The notes below the pieces were generated by a model. That model saw only the letters and a list, made by a program, of their open reading frames with translations. It was not told the DNA's origin and ran no database searches. The translations under genes were made by a program, and so were the position numbers. This document shows positions 19,090 through 26,730 of a DNA stretch of 64,000 bases, one piece after another (position 1 is the first letter of the stretch; the number at the start of each line of letters is the position of its first letter). The DNA is from an uncultured Verrucomicrobiales bacterium (GTDB lineage: Bacteria; Verrucomicrobiota; Verrucomicrobiia; Limisphaerales; Palsa-1400), in assembly GCA_903927905.1 (NCBI GenBank), contig CAIYOY010000383.1, positions 1 through 64,000 on the forward strand, read 5' to 3'.

Positions 19090-19395
19090 ATGAACTTCAG
19101 GAAACTTTTTACAAAATTGGGCCCAATCGGATGTATCGCCGCCGCCTTGATATTCGCCAACACTCTCCGTGCTGCTGATTCCACCAATAACGCCACCGCC
19201 TCCAATAACGAGAAAAAGGCGGAACAACATGAAAAGGCTGCCGAGGCCGAGGCTGAACACAACGAACACAACAGCGAAAGCGCCGCCCAGCATCACGAAG
19301 AATCCGCCGCCGCCGCTGCTCATCACGAGAGCAATAACAATAAATCCGCAGAAGCAGCCAAGCATCACACCCCAAAGCCGCCGGCCCATAAATAG
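19090..19395 (+). CDS. Small secreted Ala/Glu/His-rich low-complexity protein
   Basis: Signal peptide LGPIGCIAAALIFANTLRA then HEKAAEAEAEHNEHNSESAAQHHEESAAAAAHHESNNN. Confidence 0.5.
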   Translation: MNFRKLFTKLGPIGCIAAALIFANTLRAADSTNNATASNNEKKAEQHEKAAEAEAEHNEHNSESAAQHHEESAAAAAHHESNNNKSAEAAKHHTPKPPAHK

Positions 19396-19407
19396 ACGGG
19401 CGGAAAA

Positions 19408-22206
19408 TTAATCCCGCTCAGGGAATTCAAACGTGGCCTTGTTCTTTTCGTCCAGGACGAGGAAGGCGGAGAACGGCTTGCCGGCTTTGGAGATGAAATT
19501 GGTGAACAAATCGGTTCGTCCGTCTTTAATCAGTTTATTCAACTCCTCGTGATTGATCGCCTGCTGGCAGATGACTTTGCCGACTTTGAATTTGCAGGCG
19601 CGTTTGTCTGACTGCGTTTTCTCGCAGAGATATTCTTTTTCTGTTTCAAAAACACGGCCTTTGCAGATCGGGCAAACGGCGACCGGTTCTTTGCCGGTGA
19701 AATCCACTTTGACGACCGGCTCTTTCACTTTGGCCGGGCCGGATTTCTTTTCGCCGCGCGGTTCAAACTCGAAGCTGGTGCGGCCTTCTTTGGGATTCCA
19801 GACGAGATAGGCTTTGAACGGACGGCCTTTTTTGGAAATAAATTTCTCGAGCAGATCAGTTTTACCGGTGGCCAAAAGTTTCGCGACCTGTTCGGGTTCG
19901 ATGGGGCGCTGTAAAATGATTTTGCCGGTGCGGAAATCGCAGCCCATTTGGCGGGCATTTTTTTCGCAGCAATAATTCATGCCGTGCTCATAGACCGGCG
20001 AGCCGCACTTGGGACATTTACCGAGTGAAGTCTTGCCGGTGAAATCGGTGGCTTCGGCGGCGGCCTGGTCTTCGGCGTTCTGCTGACCGAAATCGAATTC
20101 CGGTTTCCATTCGGGCGACATCTTGATGATGGCGGCGAAGGGGCGGCCCATTTTGCTGCGGAATCCCTGGAGCGGGCCGACCACTTTTTTACTGATAAGT
20201 TCCTCGACCTCAGCATTTTCCAACTGGCGGCTGGCGACGATTTTCCAAAGGGCAAAGTCGCAGTTGGAGCACTGGAATTTTTTGTAATTCTCTTTGATGA
20301 CTCCCCCGCATTTCGGGCAGGGCACCTTCAGATCGGTGTAATTGCCCGGGACCGTGTCGCTTTCGTGCTGTTTGGCTTTGCTGACGATTTTGCGGGTCAT
20401 CTCCTCGATCTGATGCATGAACTCCGGCCGCTGCAATTCGCCGCGCTCCATCTGCTTCAGCTTGAATTCCCAATCGCCGGTCAATTCCGGCGCGGACAAT
20501 TCCGGGATGTCCAATCCGCGCAAAAGAGTGATGAGCGAAAATGCCTTGGCCGTCGGCTGCAATTCACGGAAATTGCGCAGCAGATATTTTTCAAAAAGCA
20601 GGCCTTCAATGATGGCCGCGCGGGTCGCTGGCGTGCCGAGTCCTTTTTGGCTCATGGCTTCGCGTAACTCCTCATCCTCGACCAATTTCCCGGCGCCTTC
20701 CATCGCGCTCAGCAACGTGGCTTCCGTGTAACGCGCGGGCGGCTTGGTCTGCGTCGCGATAAGTTCGATCTCTTTGGTTTTGACCTGTTCGTTCGGTTGC
20801 ACCGGGCAAAGACTCGGAGTCTGATCTTCTTTTTCCGCTTCCTTGCCATAGACCGCCGTCCAACCGGCCACGACCATGACCTTGCCTTCGCTTTTGAATG
20901 GCTCTTCCAACACGCGCGTGATGCGTGTCGTGACCAAAAATTCCGCCGCCGGATAAAACACGGACAAAAACCGCCGCGTCACCAGATCGTAAAGCTTCTG
21001 TTCAGGTTCGCTCAGACCTTTCGGGGCCTGGGAAGTCGGGATGATGGCATGGTGATCAGAAATTTTTGTGTTATTGAAAATGCGTTTGTTAGGCCGCACC
21101 CAACCCTGCTTCAAAACATCTCCCGCCAACGGCCCATACTCGCCCTGACTCAGCATTTGCAGCGTCGTCTTCACCGTATCCAGATAATCTTCCGGCAAGG
21201 CGCGCGAATCCGTTCGAGGATAGGTCAACACTTTATGCCGTTCGTACAGGGCCTGGGCCAAACCCAAAGTATTTTTTGCAGAGAAACCGAAACGACTGTT
21301 GCCGTCGCGTTGCAGACTGGTCAAATCATAGAGCAACGGCGAGAGCGACGTGGTCGGCTTGCTCTCTTCCGTGGCGATGCCGATCTGGCCGAGGCATTTC
21401 GCCTTGATCGCATCGGCTTTTTTGCGGTCCCAAATGCGTTCCGCTTTTAGATCAACGTCCGTTTCCTTTTTATCCCTGGTAAATTTTTCATCGAACCAGC
21501 GGCCGACATATTCGCCGGCCTTGGCGCCGAAAGTGGCGTGCAGTTCGGCGTAATCGCGCGGGACAAAGTTTTTAATTTTTTCCTCGCGCTCGACCACGAT
21601 GGCCAAAGTCGGCGTCTGCACCCGGCCAACCGTGGTCAAATGGAACCCGCCGGTCTTGGAATTAAAGGCGGTCAAGGCGCGCGTGCCATTTATGCCGACC
21701 AGCCAATCCGATTCCGAACGGCAGACGGCGGCATCGGCCAGCGGTTGCATGGATTTGCCATCGCGCAACGCGGCAAACCCATCGCGAATGGAAGCCGGCG
21801 TCATGGATTGCAGCCAGAGCCGTTGGAAAGGCTGCTTGGCCTTGGCGTGCTGGATGATGTAACGGAAAATCAATTCCCCCTCGCGCCCGGCGTCGCAGGC
21901 ATTGATCAGGCGATCCACGTCCTTGCGCTTGAGCAACTTGAGCAGGACCTTAAGGCGATCCTCCGATTTCTCGATCGGTTTGAGATCGAAGTTCGGAGGA
22001 ATGACGGGTAAATGGGCGAACGTCCACTTGCCGCGCTTGACCTCGACCCCTTCCGGGAGGCTAAGCTGAAGCAAATGGCCGACCGCTGACGAAAGGACAA
22101 ATTGGTCACTTTCGAAATGATCGCCTTCTTTTTTAAAACCGCCGAGCGCCTTTGCTATATCGCTCGCGACCGACGGCTTTTCCGCTATAATTAACGCTTT
22201 TCCCAT
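19408..22206 (-). CDS. topB: DNA topoisomerase III-type IA topoisomerase with C-terminal zinc-ribbon repeats
   Basis: MGKALIIAEKPSVASDIAKAL, NACDAGREGELIFRYI Toprim, YPRTDSRALPEDY active site, three CPxCGxxx...C repeats. Confidence 0.92.
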   Translation of the reverse strand: MGKALIIAEKPSVASDIAKALGGFKKEGDHFESDQFVLSSAVGHLLQLSLPEGVEVKRGKWTFAHLPVIPPNFDLKPIEKSEDRLKVLLKLLKRKDVDRLINACDAGREGELIFRYIIQHAKAKQPFQRLWLQSMTPASIRDGFAALRDGKSMQPLADAAVCRSESDWLVGINGTRALTAFNSKTGGFHLTTVGRVQTPTLAIVVEREEKIKNFVPRDYAELHATFGAKAGEYVGRWFDEKFTRDKKETDVDLKAERIWDRKKADAIKAKCLGQIGIATEESKPTTSLSPLLYDLTSLQRDGNSRFGFSAKNTLGLAQALYERHKVLTYPRTDSRALPEDYLDTVKTTLQMLSQGEYGPLAGDVLKQGWVRPNKRIFNNTKISDHHAIIPTSQAPKGLSEPEQKLYDLVTRRFLSVFYPAAEFLVTTRITRVLEEPFKSEGKVMVVAGWTAVYGKEAEKEDQTPSLCPVQPNEQVKTKEIELIATQTKPPARYTEATLLSAMEGAGKLVEDEELREAMSQKGLGTPATRAAIIEGLLFEKYLLRNFRELQPTAKAFSLITLLRGLDIPELSAPELTGDWEFKLKQMERGELQRPEFMHQIEEMTRKIVSKAKQHESDTVPGNYTDLKVPCPKCGGVIKENYKKFQCSNCDFALWKIVASRQLENAEVEELISKKVVGPLQGFRSKMGRPFAAIIKMSPEWKPEFDFGQQNAEDQAAAEATDFTGKTSLGKCPKCGSPVYEHGMNYCCEKNARQMGCDFRTGKIILQRPIEPEQVAKLLATGKTDLLEKFISKKGRPFKAYLVWNPKEGRTSFEFEPRGEKKSGPAKVKEPVVKVDFTGKEPVAVCPICKGRVFETEKEYLCEKTQSDKRACKFKVGKVICQQAINHEELNKLIKDGRTDLFTNFISKAGKPFSAFLVLDEKNKATFEFPERD

Positions 22207-22392
22207 CAGAAACTCTCGTAACTGCTCAATTTAGTTGTGCCTATCTCTTTTCTCTTGATTGCCGGAAAGTGGCTCAAACCAAGCCGGATGTCAAAGGGGT
22301 ATTTTTTGCAACCGGCAAATAAAGAGAATTTAATGTTAGGTTTAAGGAGTCGATCCACCGTCGTCAAAAGCACTTTGGAGGACAGGAAACTC

Positions 22393-22420
22393 GAAGCACG
22401 AATTCCGAAATCCGAAACAA
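22393..22420. repeat. Period-7 tandem repeat
   Basis: GAAGCAC GAATTCC GAAATCC GAAACAA. Confidence 0.7.
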
Positions 22421-22490
22421 ATTTTAAATCTGAATGACGGAAATGGGGATAAACCATGCCGCCTGGCGGAAAATTTTTTGCGGGACGAAC

Positions 22491-22540
22491 CTTAATTTGG
22501 CTTAATTTACCTTTATTTACCTTCATTTGTCTTAATTTCA
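22491..22540. repeat. Period-10 tandem repeat, five units
   Basis: CTTAATTTGG CTTAATTTAC CTTTATTTAC CTTCATTTGT CTTAATTTCA. Confidence 0.85.
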
Positions 22541-22590
22541 TACGAGGCAAAATCATAGCGGCAAAATCATCTTCCGGGAAAAATTTTGAA

Positions 22591-22650
22591 ATGGGTGCCG
22601 TTAGGTCGAGTCTGCTGTCGCTAGGTGTCGTTAGCTCGAGTTTGGCGTCG
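22591..22650. repeat. Imperfect 30-bp tandem duplication
   Basis: ATGGGTGCCGTTAGGTCGAGTCTGCTGTCG / CTAGGTGTCGTTAGCTCGAGTTTGGCGTCG, about 23/30 identical. Confidence 0.7.
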
Positions 22651-22926
22651 GTAAATGAAGGTTTTAACCCGGTTGTTTGAACGAAAGCGAGGCTGTGGCG
22701 CAGGGCGGCGAATGTTGAGGCCGGGGGTTTTGAATGCGATGATGGAGCAGGGCGGCACGCTCTCGTTGAGGGCGAGTGTGACGGTTTGTTCTTCATGTAT
22801 GGCTGTAATTGGTCCATTGGGGGCAGTTTGGCAGAAAAACGGCGGGCTGTCGTGTACATGGTGGACACCATTCCCATATTTCTCACTATTCTCTTAGCTC
22901 AGCGCGAATTCGGAAGGGAACCCGGT

Positions 22927-23523
22927 TCAACTCAAAAACTCAAGCTGTTTGCGAATGTCCGGTGAACAATTAAATTTTCCATTTCCGTCCCAAACCAACA
23001 AAACGCCTCGATCTTTGATCAAATAATCCTCCATCCAGCGGTTTTCTTTGGGTAATGGATTCTCGATCACCAATACAAGTTTGGCCTCTTTCACATTCTG
23101 GATGTAGCGATACTCGTAAAGTTGGGAAAGGCCGCGCCGAATTTGTGAGTGCGGATTATGTTCCGTCGTGGATTTCATCTCGAACAGGTAATCTGCACCA
23201 TCCCAGCGGGCCGAAAGATCAACGTAACGGTTGGCCTTGGGAATGGCTCCACGTTGCCGCAAACGTTCGGCCATCAGATTCACCAGGGATTCATGGCTGG
23301 TGGTGGCGCGCTCGCGTTTTGCCCGATCAACGTAATACGCAATGGCCTCCTGCTTGCTGGCAACTCGTTGGGCCTGCTCCTGGTATTCCTTCAAATCATA
23401 ACGATGCGGGAAAATGGGTTCGTCGTCTGACTCGTAACGGACGAGCGGCACGACGAGGTTTGCGAACCAGAGTAATTTCCTCTTTCCAGAATTCTTCTGC
23501 TTTTGTTTTAAATTGGACGCCAA
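22927..23523 (-). CDS. Predicted PD-(D/E)XK-type nuclease
   Basis: YVDLSARWDGADYLFEMKSTTEHNPHSQIRRGLSQLYEYRY (D...ExK...Q); start uncertain, overlaps next ORF. Confidence 0.55.
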   Translation of the reverse strand: MASNLKQKQKNSGKRKLLWFANLVVPLVRYESDDEPIFPHRYDLKEYQEQAQRVASKQEAIAYYVDRAKRERATTSHESLVNLMAERLRQRGAIPKANRYVDLSARWDGADYLFEMKSTTEHNPHSQIRRGLSQLYEYRYIQNVKEAKLVLVIENPLPKENRWMEDYLIKDRGVLLVWDGNGKFNCSPDIRKQLEFLS

Positions 23524-23728
23524 TCATCGGGTCGTCCGGATAGGTCTGTCCGCATCCGCATGGATACTCAAACCAAACAACTTTTCCCTGCTTTCTGAGA
23601 AAACGAGCGTTTGCTGTATCATCAGCAAGAAGAACCACTTTCACGATGTCACCAATTTTAAAGGGAGCACCAACAACATCATGGTGGATACCGTGAGTTG
23701 ACCGGATATTTTTCATCACCCGGCCCAT
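23396..23728 (-). CDS. Small hypothetical protein, SH3/KOW-like
   Basis: FKIGDIVKV...KQGKVVWFEYPCGCGQTYPDDPMIGVQFKTKAEEFWKEEI; overlaps 22927-23523 by 128 bp. Confidence 0.5.
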   Translation of the reverse strand: MGRVMKNIRSTHGIHHDVVGAPFKIGDIVKVVLLADDTANARFLRKQGKVVWFEYPCGCGQTYPDDPMIGVQFKTKAEEFWKEEITLVRKPRRAARPLRVRRRTHFPASL

Positions 23729-24432
23729 GCTTGATGAAGCGCAGTCGCTTCAAATTCTTTCGTATGCATCTCGGAAACCAACTCGTAACTTGTGAATCGA
23801 GTTCGTGTTACTATCGTTGAGAATGACGGGTGAGTAATCTTGGAAGCAAACTCTTGCTTACGGGGCGCGGGAGATACGATGCGAAAGGTAGAGTGGAAGC
23901 CGCTGAGCAAAACAAACTTTAGGAAAGCGCTGTGCATATCCGTCGTGTTTTCAACTTCGATAAACTCAGTCGGCATTTTTCGGTCGTCAAACCAGATGAC
24001 ATCTACTGCGGAGGCCCTACGAACCACATCCTCGTATGTGAACGGGTAAATATCGTCCACAGTTACCATGTCGCCGAGCTTCTTGCCGAGAAAGGTCCTT
24101 CCACGATCTTGTTTTGGGACAAACGTTTTTTGCTTTTTCAAATTTCCAAGTTCGACAAGTAAACCTTGGTAATAACTATGATCGCTCTCCGGCTTCGGTT
24201 TTGATCTTAGATCAGCAGGCAACTTGTCCTTGGCTTCCAGCAAAGCCCACAATCCGGGGCGTATTTTGAAAAAGAACTTTGAATTTTGAACAATGCGATT
24301 GATGGATTTGAACGGTGTTTTCGTTCCCCACTCCACGCCAGAAATTTTTAAGGCTTCCTTGTAAAGATGACCGAGCGTTGCATAACCGCCATTTGCTTTC
24401 ATTGCTTCGACGACTGCTTCGCGTTGGTTCAT
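23716..24432 (-). CDS. HARE-HTH-like winged-helix fused to restriction-endonuclease-like domain
   Basis: MNQREAVVEAMKANGGYATLGHLYKEAL...TPFKSINRIVQNSKFFFKIRPGLWAL; VDVIWFDDRKMPTEFIEVENTTDMHSAFLKF. Confidence 0.6.
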   Translation of the reverse strand: MNQREAVVEAMKANGGYATLGHLYKEALKISGVEWGTKTPFKSINRIVQNSKFFFKIRPGLWALLEAKDKLPADLRSKPKPESDHSYYQGLLVELGNLKKQKTFVPKQDRGRTFLGKKLGDMVTVDDIYPFTYEDVVRRASAVDVIWFDDRKMPTEFIEVENTTDMHSAFLKFVLLSGFHSTFRIVSPAPRKQEFASKITHPSFSTIVTRTRFTSYELVSEMHTKEFEATALHQAWAG

Positions 24433-24486
24433 AACAGAGAGATTGCCGGTTTTTTAATTATTGTCATGCAGTTTTTCTGCGTGGAG

Positions 24487-24882
24487 TCAACATAAACTAG
24501 AAACATAAACTAGAAACGGGCGCAAATCCGGGAAGCGGTGTTTCAGGTGAAAGAACACGGCCCCGCCGCCGATAAATGGCTCCATGTAACGGTAAATTTC
24601 ATGCGGGAAGAATTCTTCAAGCTGGCGCAGGAGGCTGGCTTTGCCGCCCACCCATTTCAGGAAAGGCTGGGCTTCAATGCGCTTCGGCACGATAAAAGGC
24701 ATGGCGAGTTGTTCTTCTTTGAGCAGCGAGCCGTTGGTTCCTGTCTTCTTGATTGGGCGGGATAATGGGTCGGGGAATTTGCGGTGGATGACGTAGCGCG
24801 CCTTAGGATCGGATCTCTGATCCAGCCGCTTCTTTAAAGCGGCTTTTTTCCCTTTCGGAATACGCCGCGACTTCTCAGACAT
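24487..24882 (-). pseudogene. Truncated Dam/D12-class N6-adenine DNA methyltransferase (N-terminal part only)
   Basis: QPFLKWVGGKASLLRQLEEFFP...YMEPFIGGGAVFFHLKHRFPDL SAM-binding motif; no DPPY motif; ORF ends in a 13-bp tandem repeat. Confidence 0.75.
24491..24516. repeat. 13-bp perfect tandem duplication CATAAACTAGAAA x2
   Basis: Seen directly; spans the 3' end of the truncated methylase ORF. Confidence 0.85.
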
Positions 24883-25033
24883 TCACCATGGATCCATCCC
24901 GATCCGAGGCCAAGGATCAAGGAATTTTTACCATTTTCGATAGTTTTGAGATTTGGCTCCAAAAACTTCCGTGAGGTCTTCAATGAACTACTGTCGAAAT
25001 AAGACAGGTTTAATTATCAATGGCCCGATAAAC

Positions 25034-25057
25034 CACCCCGGCTCGCGAGTACGACTC
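25034..25057. repeat. 24-bp direct repeat copy 1, CACCCCGGCTCGCGAGTACGACTC
   Basis: Identical to 25837-25860. Confidence 0.9.
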
Positions 25058-25137
25058 GCCCACGAATTTGTTTCAGATTTCGTGCTTTAAGTTTCCCCAT
25101 TGCCAAGGCGGTCGCGGCCCGTTAAATTCTTCCCAGC

Positions 25138-25464
25138 ATGATTCAACGGCGCGACATCAAAAAATGGTGCGATACAGTGGCCCGGGAATTTCAACCCGAC
25201 CGCATCATTCTTTTTGGCTCTTACGCCGCCGGCCAGCCGACGGAAGATTCGGACGTTGATCTTCTGATCATCATGCCTTTGGGCCGGGGGCGGCGCGATG
25301 TCCGGCAGGCGGCCGCCATCCGGGACCGCGTTCGCGCACCGTTCCCGATGGATCTCATTGTCCGTTCCCCAAGGCAAATCGCGCGGCGATTGTCCGGGCA
25401 AGATGGGTTTATCACCGGAATCATGGAGGACGGGCGGTTGATGTATGAAAGCAAGCACGCGTGA
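25138..25464 (+). CDS. MNT-type minimal nucleotidyltransferase
   Basis: IILFGSYAAGQPTEDSDVDLLIIM (GSx9DxD). Confidence 0.85.
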   Translation: MIQRRDIKKWCDTVAREFQPDRIILFGSYAAGQPTEDSDVDLLIIMPLGRGRRDVRQAAAIRDRVRAPFPMDLIVRSPRQIARRLSGQDGFITGIMEDGRLMYESKHA

Positions 25465-25828
25465 ATGGGTGGCCAAGGCGGAGGAAGATTTCCTCGCCGC
25501 CAGCGCGCTGAATCGGCGGCGCAATAAACCGCTCTGGACCATCGTTTGTTTTCACGTTCAACAAGCGACGGAAAAATATCTCAAAGCCCGGCTGGAAGAA
25601 GCGGGTTTGCCCGTTCCAAAAACTCATGATCTTCTGTCGCTTCTGACGGTCGTCGCCCCGGTGGAACCGTTATGGTCGGCCTATACGAGTTCATTCAACC
25701 TGCTGGTCAGTTATGCCGTGCAGGCGCGTTATCCCGGCAATTCAGCGACCAAATCCGATGCCCAACATGCGATCAAACTTTGCCGCCAGTTCCGTAAAGA
25801 AGCCCGCCGCACGTTGGGATTGAGTTGA
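25445..25828 (+). CDS. HEPN domain protein partner of MNT
   Basis: WVAKAEEDFLAASAL...CFHVQQATEKYLKARL...PKTHDLLSLL...ARYPG; 20-nt overlap with MNT gene. Confidence 0.85.
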   Translation: MKASTREWVAKAEEDFLAASALNRRRNKPLWTIVCFHVQQATEKYLKARLEEAGLPVPKTHDLLSLLTVVAPVEPLWSAYTSSFNLLVSYAVQARYPGNSATKSDAQHAIKLCRQFRKEARRTLGLS

Positions 25829-25836
25829 TTTTCATA

Positions 25837-25860
25837 CACCCCGGCTCGCGAGTACGACTC
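25837..25860. repeat. 24-bp direct repeat copy 2
   Basis: Identical to 25034-25057. Confidence 0.9.
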
Positions 25861-25902
25861 ACCCCACCGTTAATCTCTGTCCATCCGTGGTTAACAACCG
25901 TC

Positions 25903-25930
25903 AACCTTAAATTTTAAACTTTGAACTTCC
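25903..25930. repeat. Period-7 tandem repeat
   Basis: AACCTTA AATTTTA AACTTTG AACTTCC. Confidence 0.65.
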
Positions 25931-25952
25931 TCGCGCCCGGGCGTATTCTGTC

Positions 25953-26195
25953 GTGGATATGAAGCCAATCGTTAATCTGGAAGAATCCCCCGGCAAAACG
26001 GTGGGGCGGAACACCAGCCGTCCCGGGGATTATGAACGATTGGCCAAAACCAGTCAGGCCATGATGCCGCGCCTGCCCTTTCCCAAAGGCGTCTTTCGAT
26101 TCCGCACCCACGAAGAAGCTGACGCATGGACGGACCAACACATCCTGACCGCGGCGCTGGAGAAAGCCCGCGCCCACCAGAAAAAAACGACTTAA
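25953..26195 (+). CDS. Small protein preceding NTase (possible cognate antitoxin)
   Basis: 80-aa ORF overlapping next gene; FRTHEEADAWTDQHILTAALEKARAHQKK. Confidence 0.5.
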   Translation: MDMKPIVNLEESPGKTVGRNTSRPGDYERLAKTSQAMMPRLPFPKGVFRFRTHEEADAWTDQHILTAALEKARAHQKKTT

Positions 26196-26698
26196 GCCGC
26201 CTCTGCGCCGAACTAAACCGCTGCAACGCGCGTTATCTCGTGGTGGGCGGATTCGCCATCATCGAAGCCGGTTTTCCGCGCTTTACCGGAGACATTGATC
26301 TGCTGGTGGACACCTCCCCGGAAAATGAGCAGCGGATTTTTGCCGCATTGCGCACCCTGCCGGACAAGGCGGTGGATCAACTCAATCCCGGTGATATCGA
26401 ACGTTACACTGTGGTCCGCGTCGGTGATGAAATCGTGGTGGACCTGATGAAAAGCGGTTGCGGAGTGGATTATGCCGACGGCATTCGCGATGCCATCTGG
26501 CGTGAAATCGAGGGGGTCCGGATTCCGTTTGCATCGCCGCAAACCTTGTGGCGCATGAAACAGACCCCACGGGAAAAAGACATTCCTGACCGGCAATTTC
26601 TTCGCCAGCTATTGGCTGCCCAGGGAGCCGACGTATCCGAAGCAGACCAGCCCAAAACCATTGGCCAATGGTTGCGAAATATCTTCGGAAAGAAATAG
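26126..26698 (+). CDS. Nucleotidyltransferase family protein (AbiEii/DUF6036-like)
   Basis: YLVVGGFAIIEAGFPRFTGDIDLLVD (GG...DxD); start uncertain. Confidence 0.7.
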   Translation: MDGPTHPDRGAGESPRPPEKNDLSRLCAELNRCNARYLVVGGFAIIEAGFPRFTGDIDLLVDTSPENEQRIFAALRTLPDKAVDQLNPGDIERYTVVRVGDEIVVDLMKSGCGVDYADGIRDAIWREIEGVRIPFASPQTLWRMKQTPREKDIPDRQFLRQLLAAQGADVSEADQPKTIGQWLRNIFGKK

Positions 26699-26730
26699 GG
26701 CAACTCCGAGCTCCCGACTCTACACGTCCT

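Noticed and set aside
19408-20350. Repeats in the 3' part of the topoisomerase gene
   Set aside because: Zinc-ribbon/C-terminal repeats typical of this topoisomerase family.
22391-22650. Possible CRISPR array
   Set aside because: Repeat units are 7, 10 or 30 bp, degenerate and abutting, without spacers; no cas genes in the window.
22206-22886. 226-aa minus-strand ORF downstream of the topoisomerase
   Set aside because: Runs through heptad, period-10 and 30-bp repeats; Pro/Ser/Arg-rich with no recognisable domain; treated as non-coding repeat spacer.
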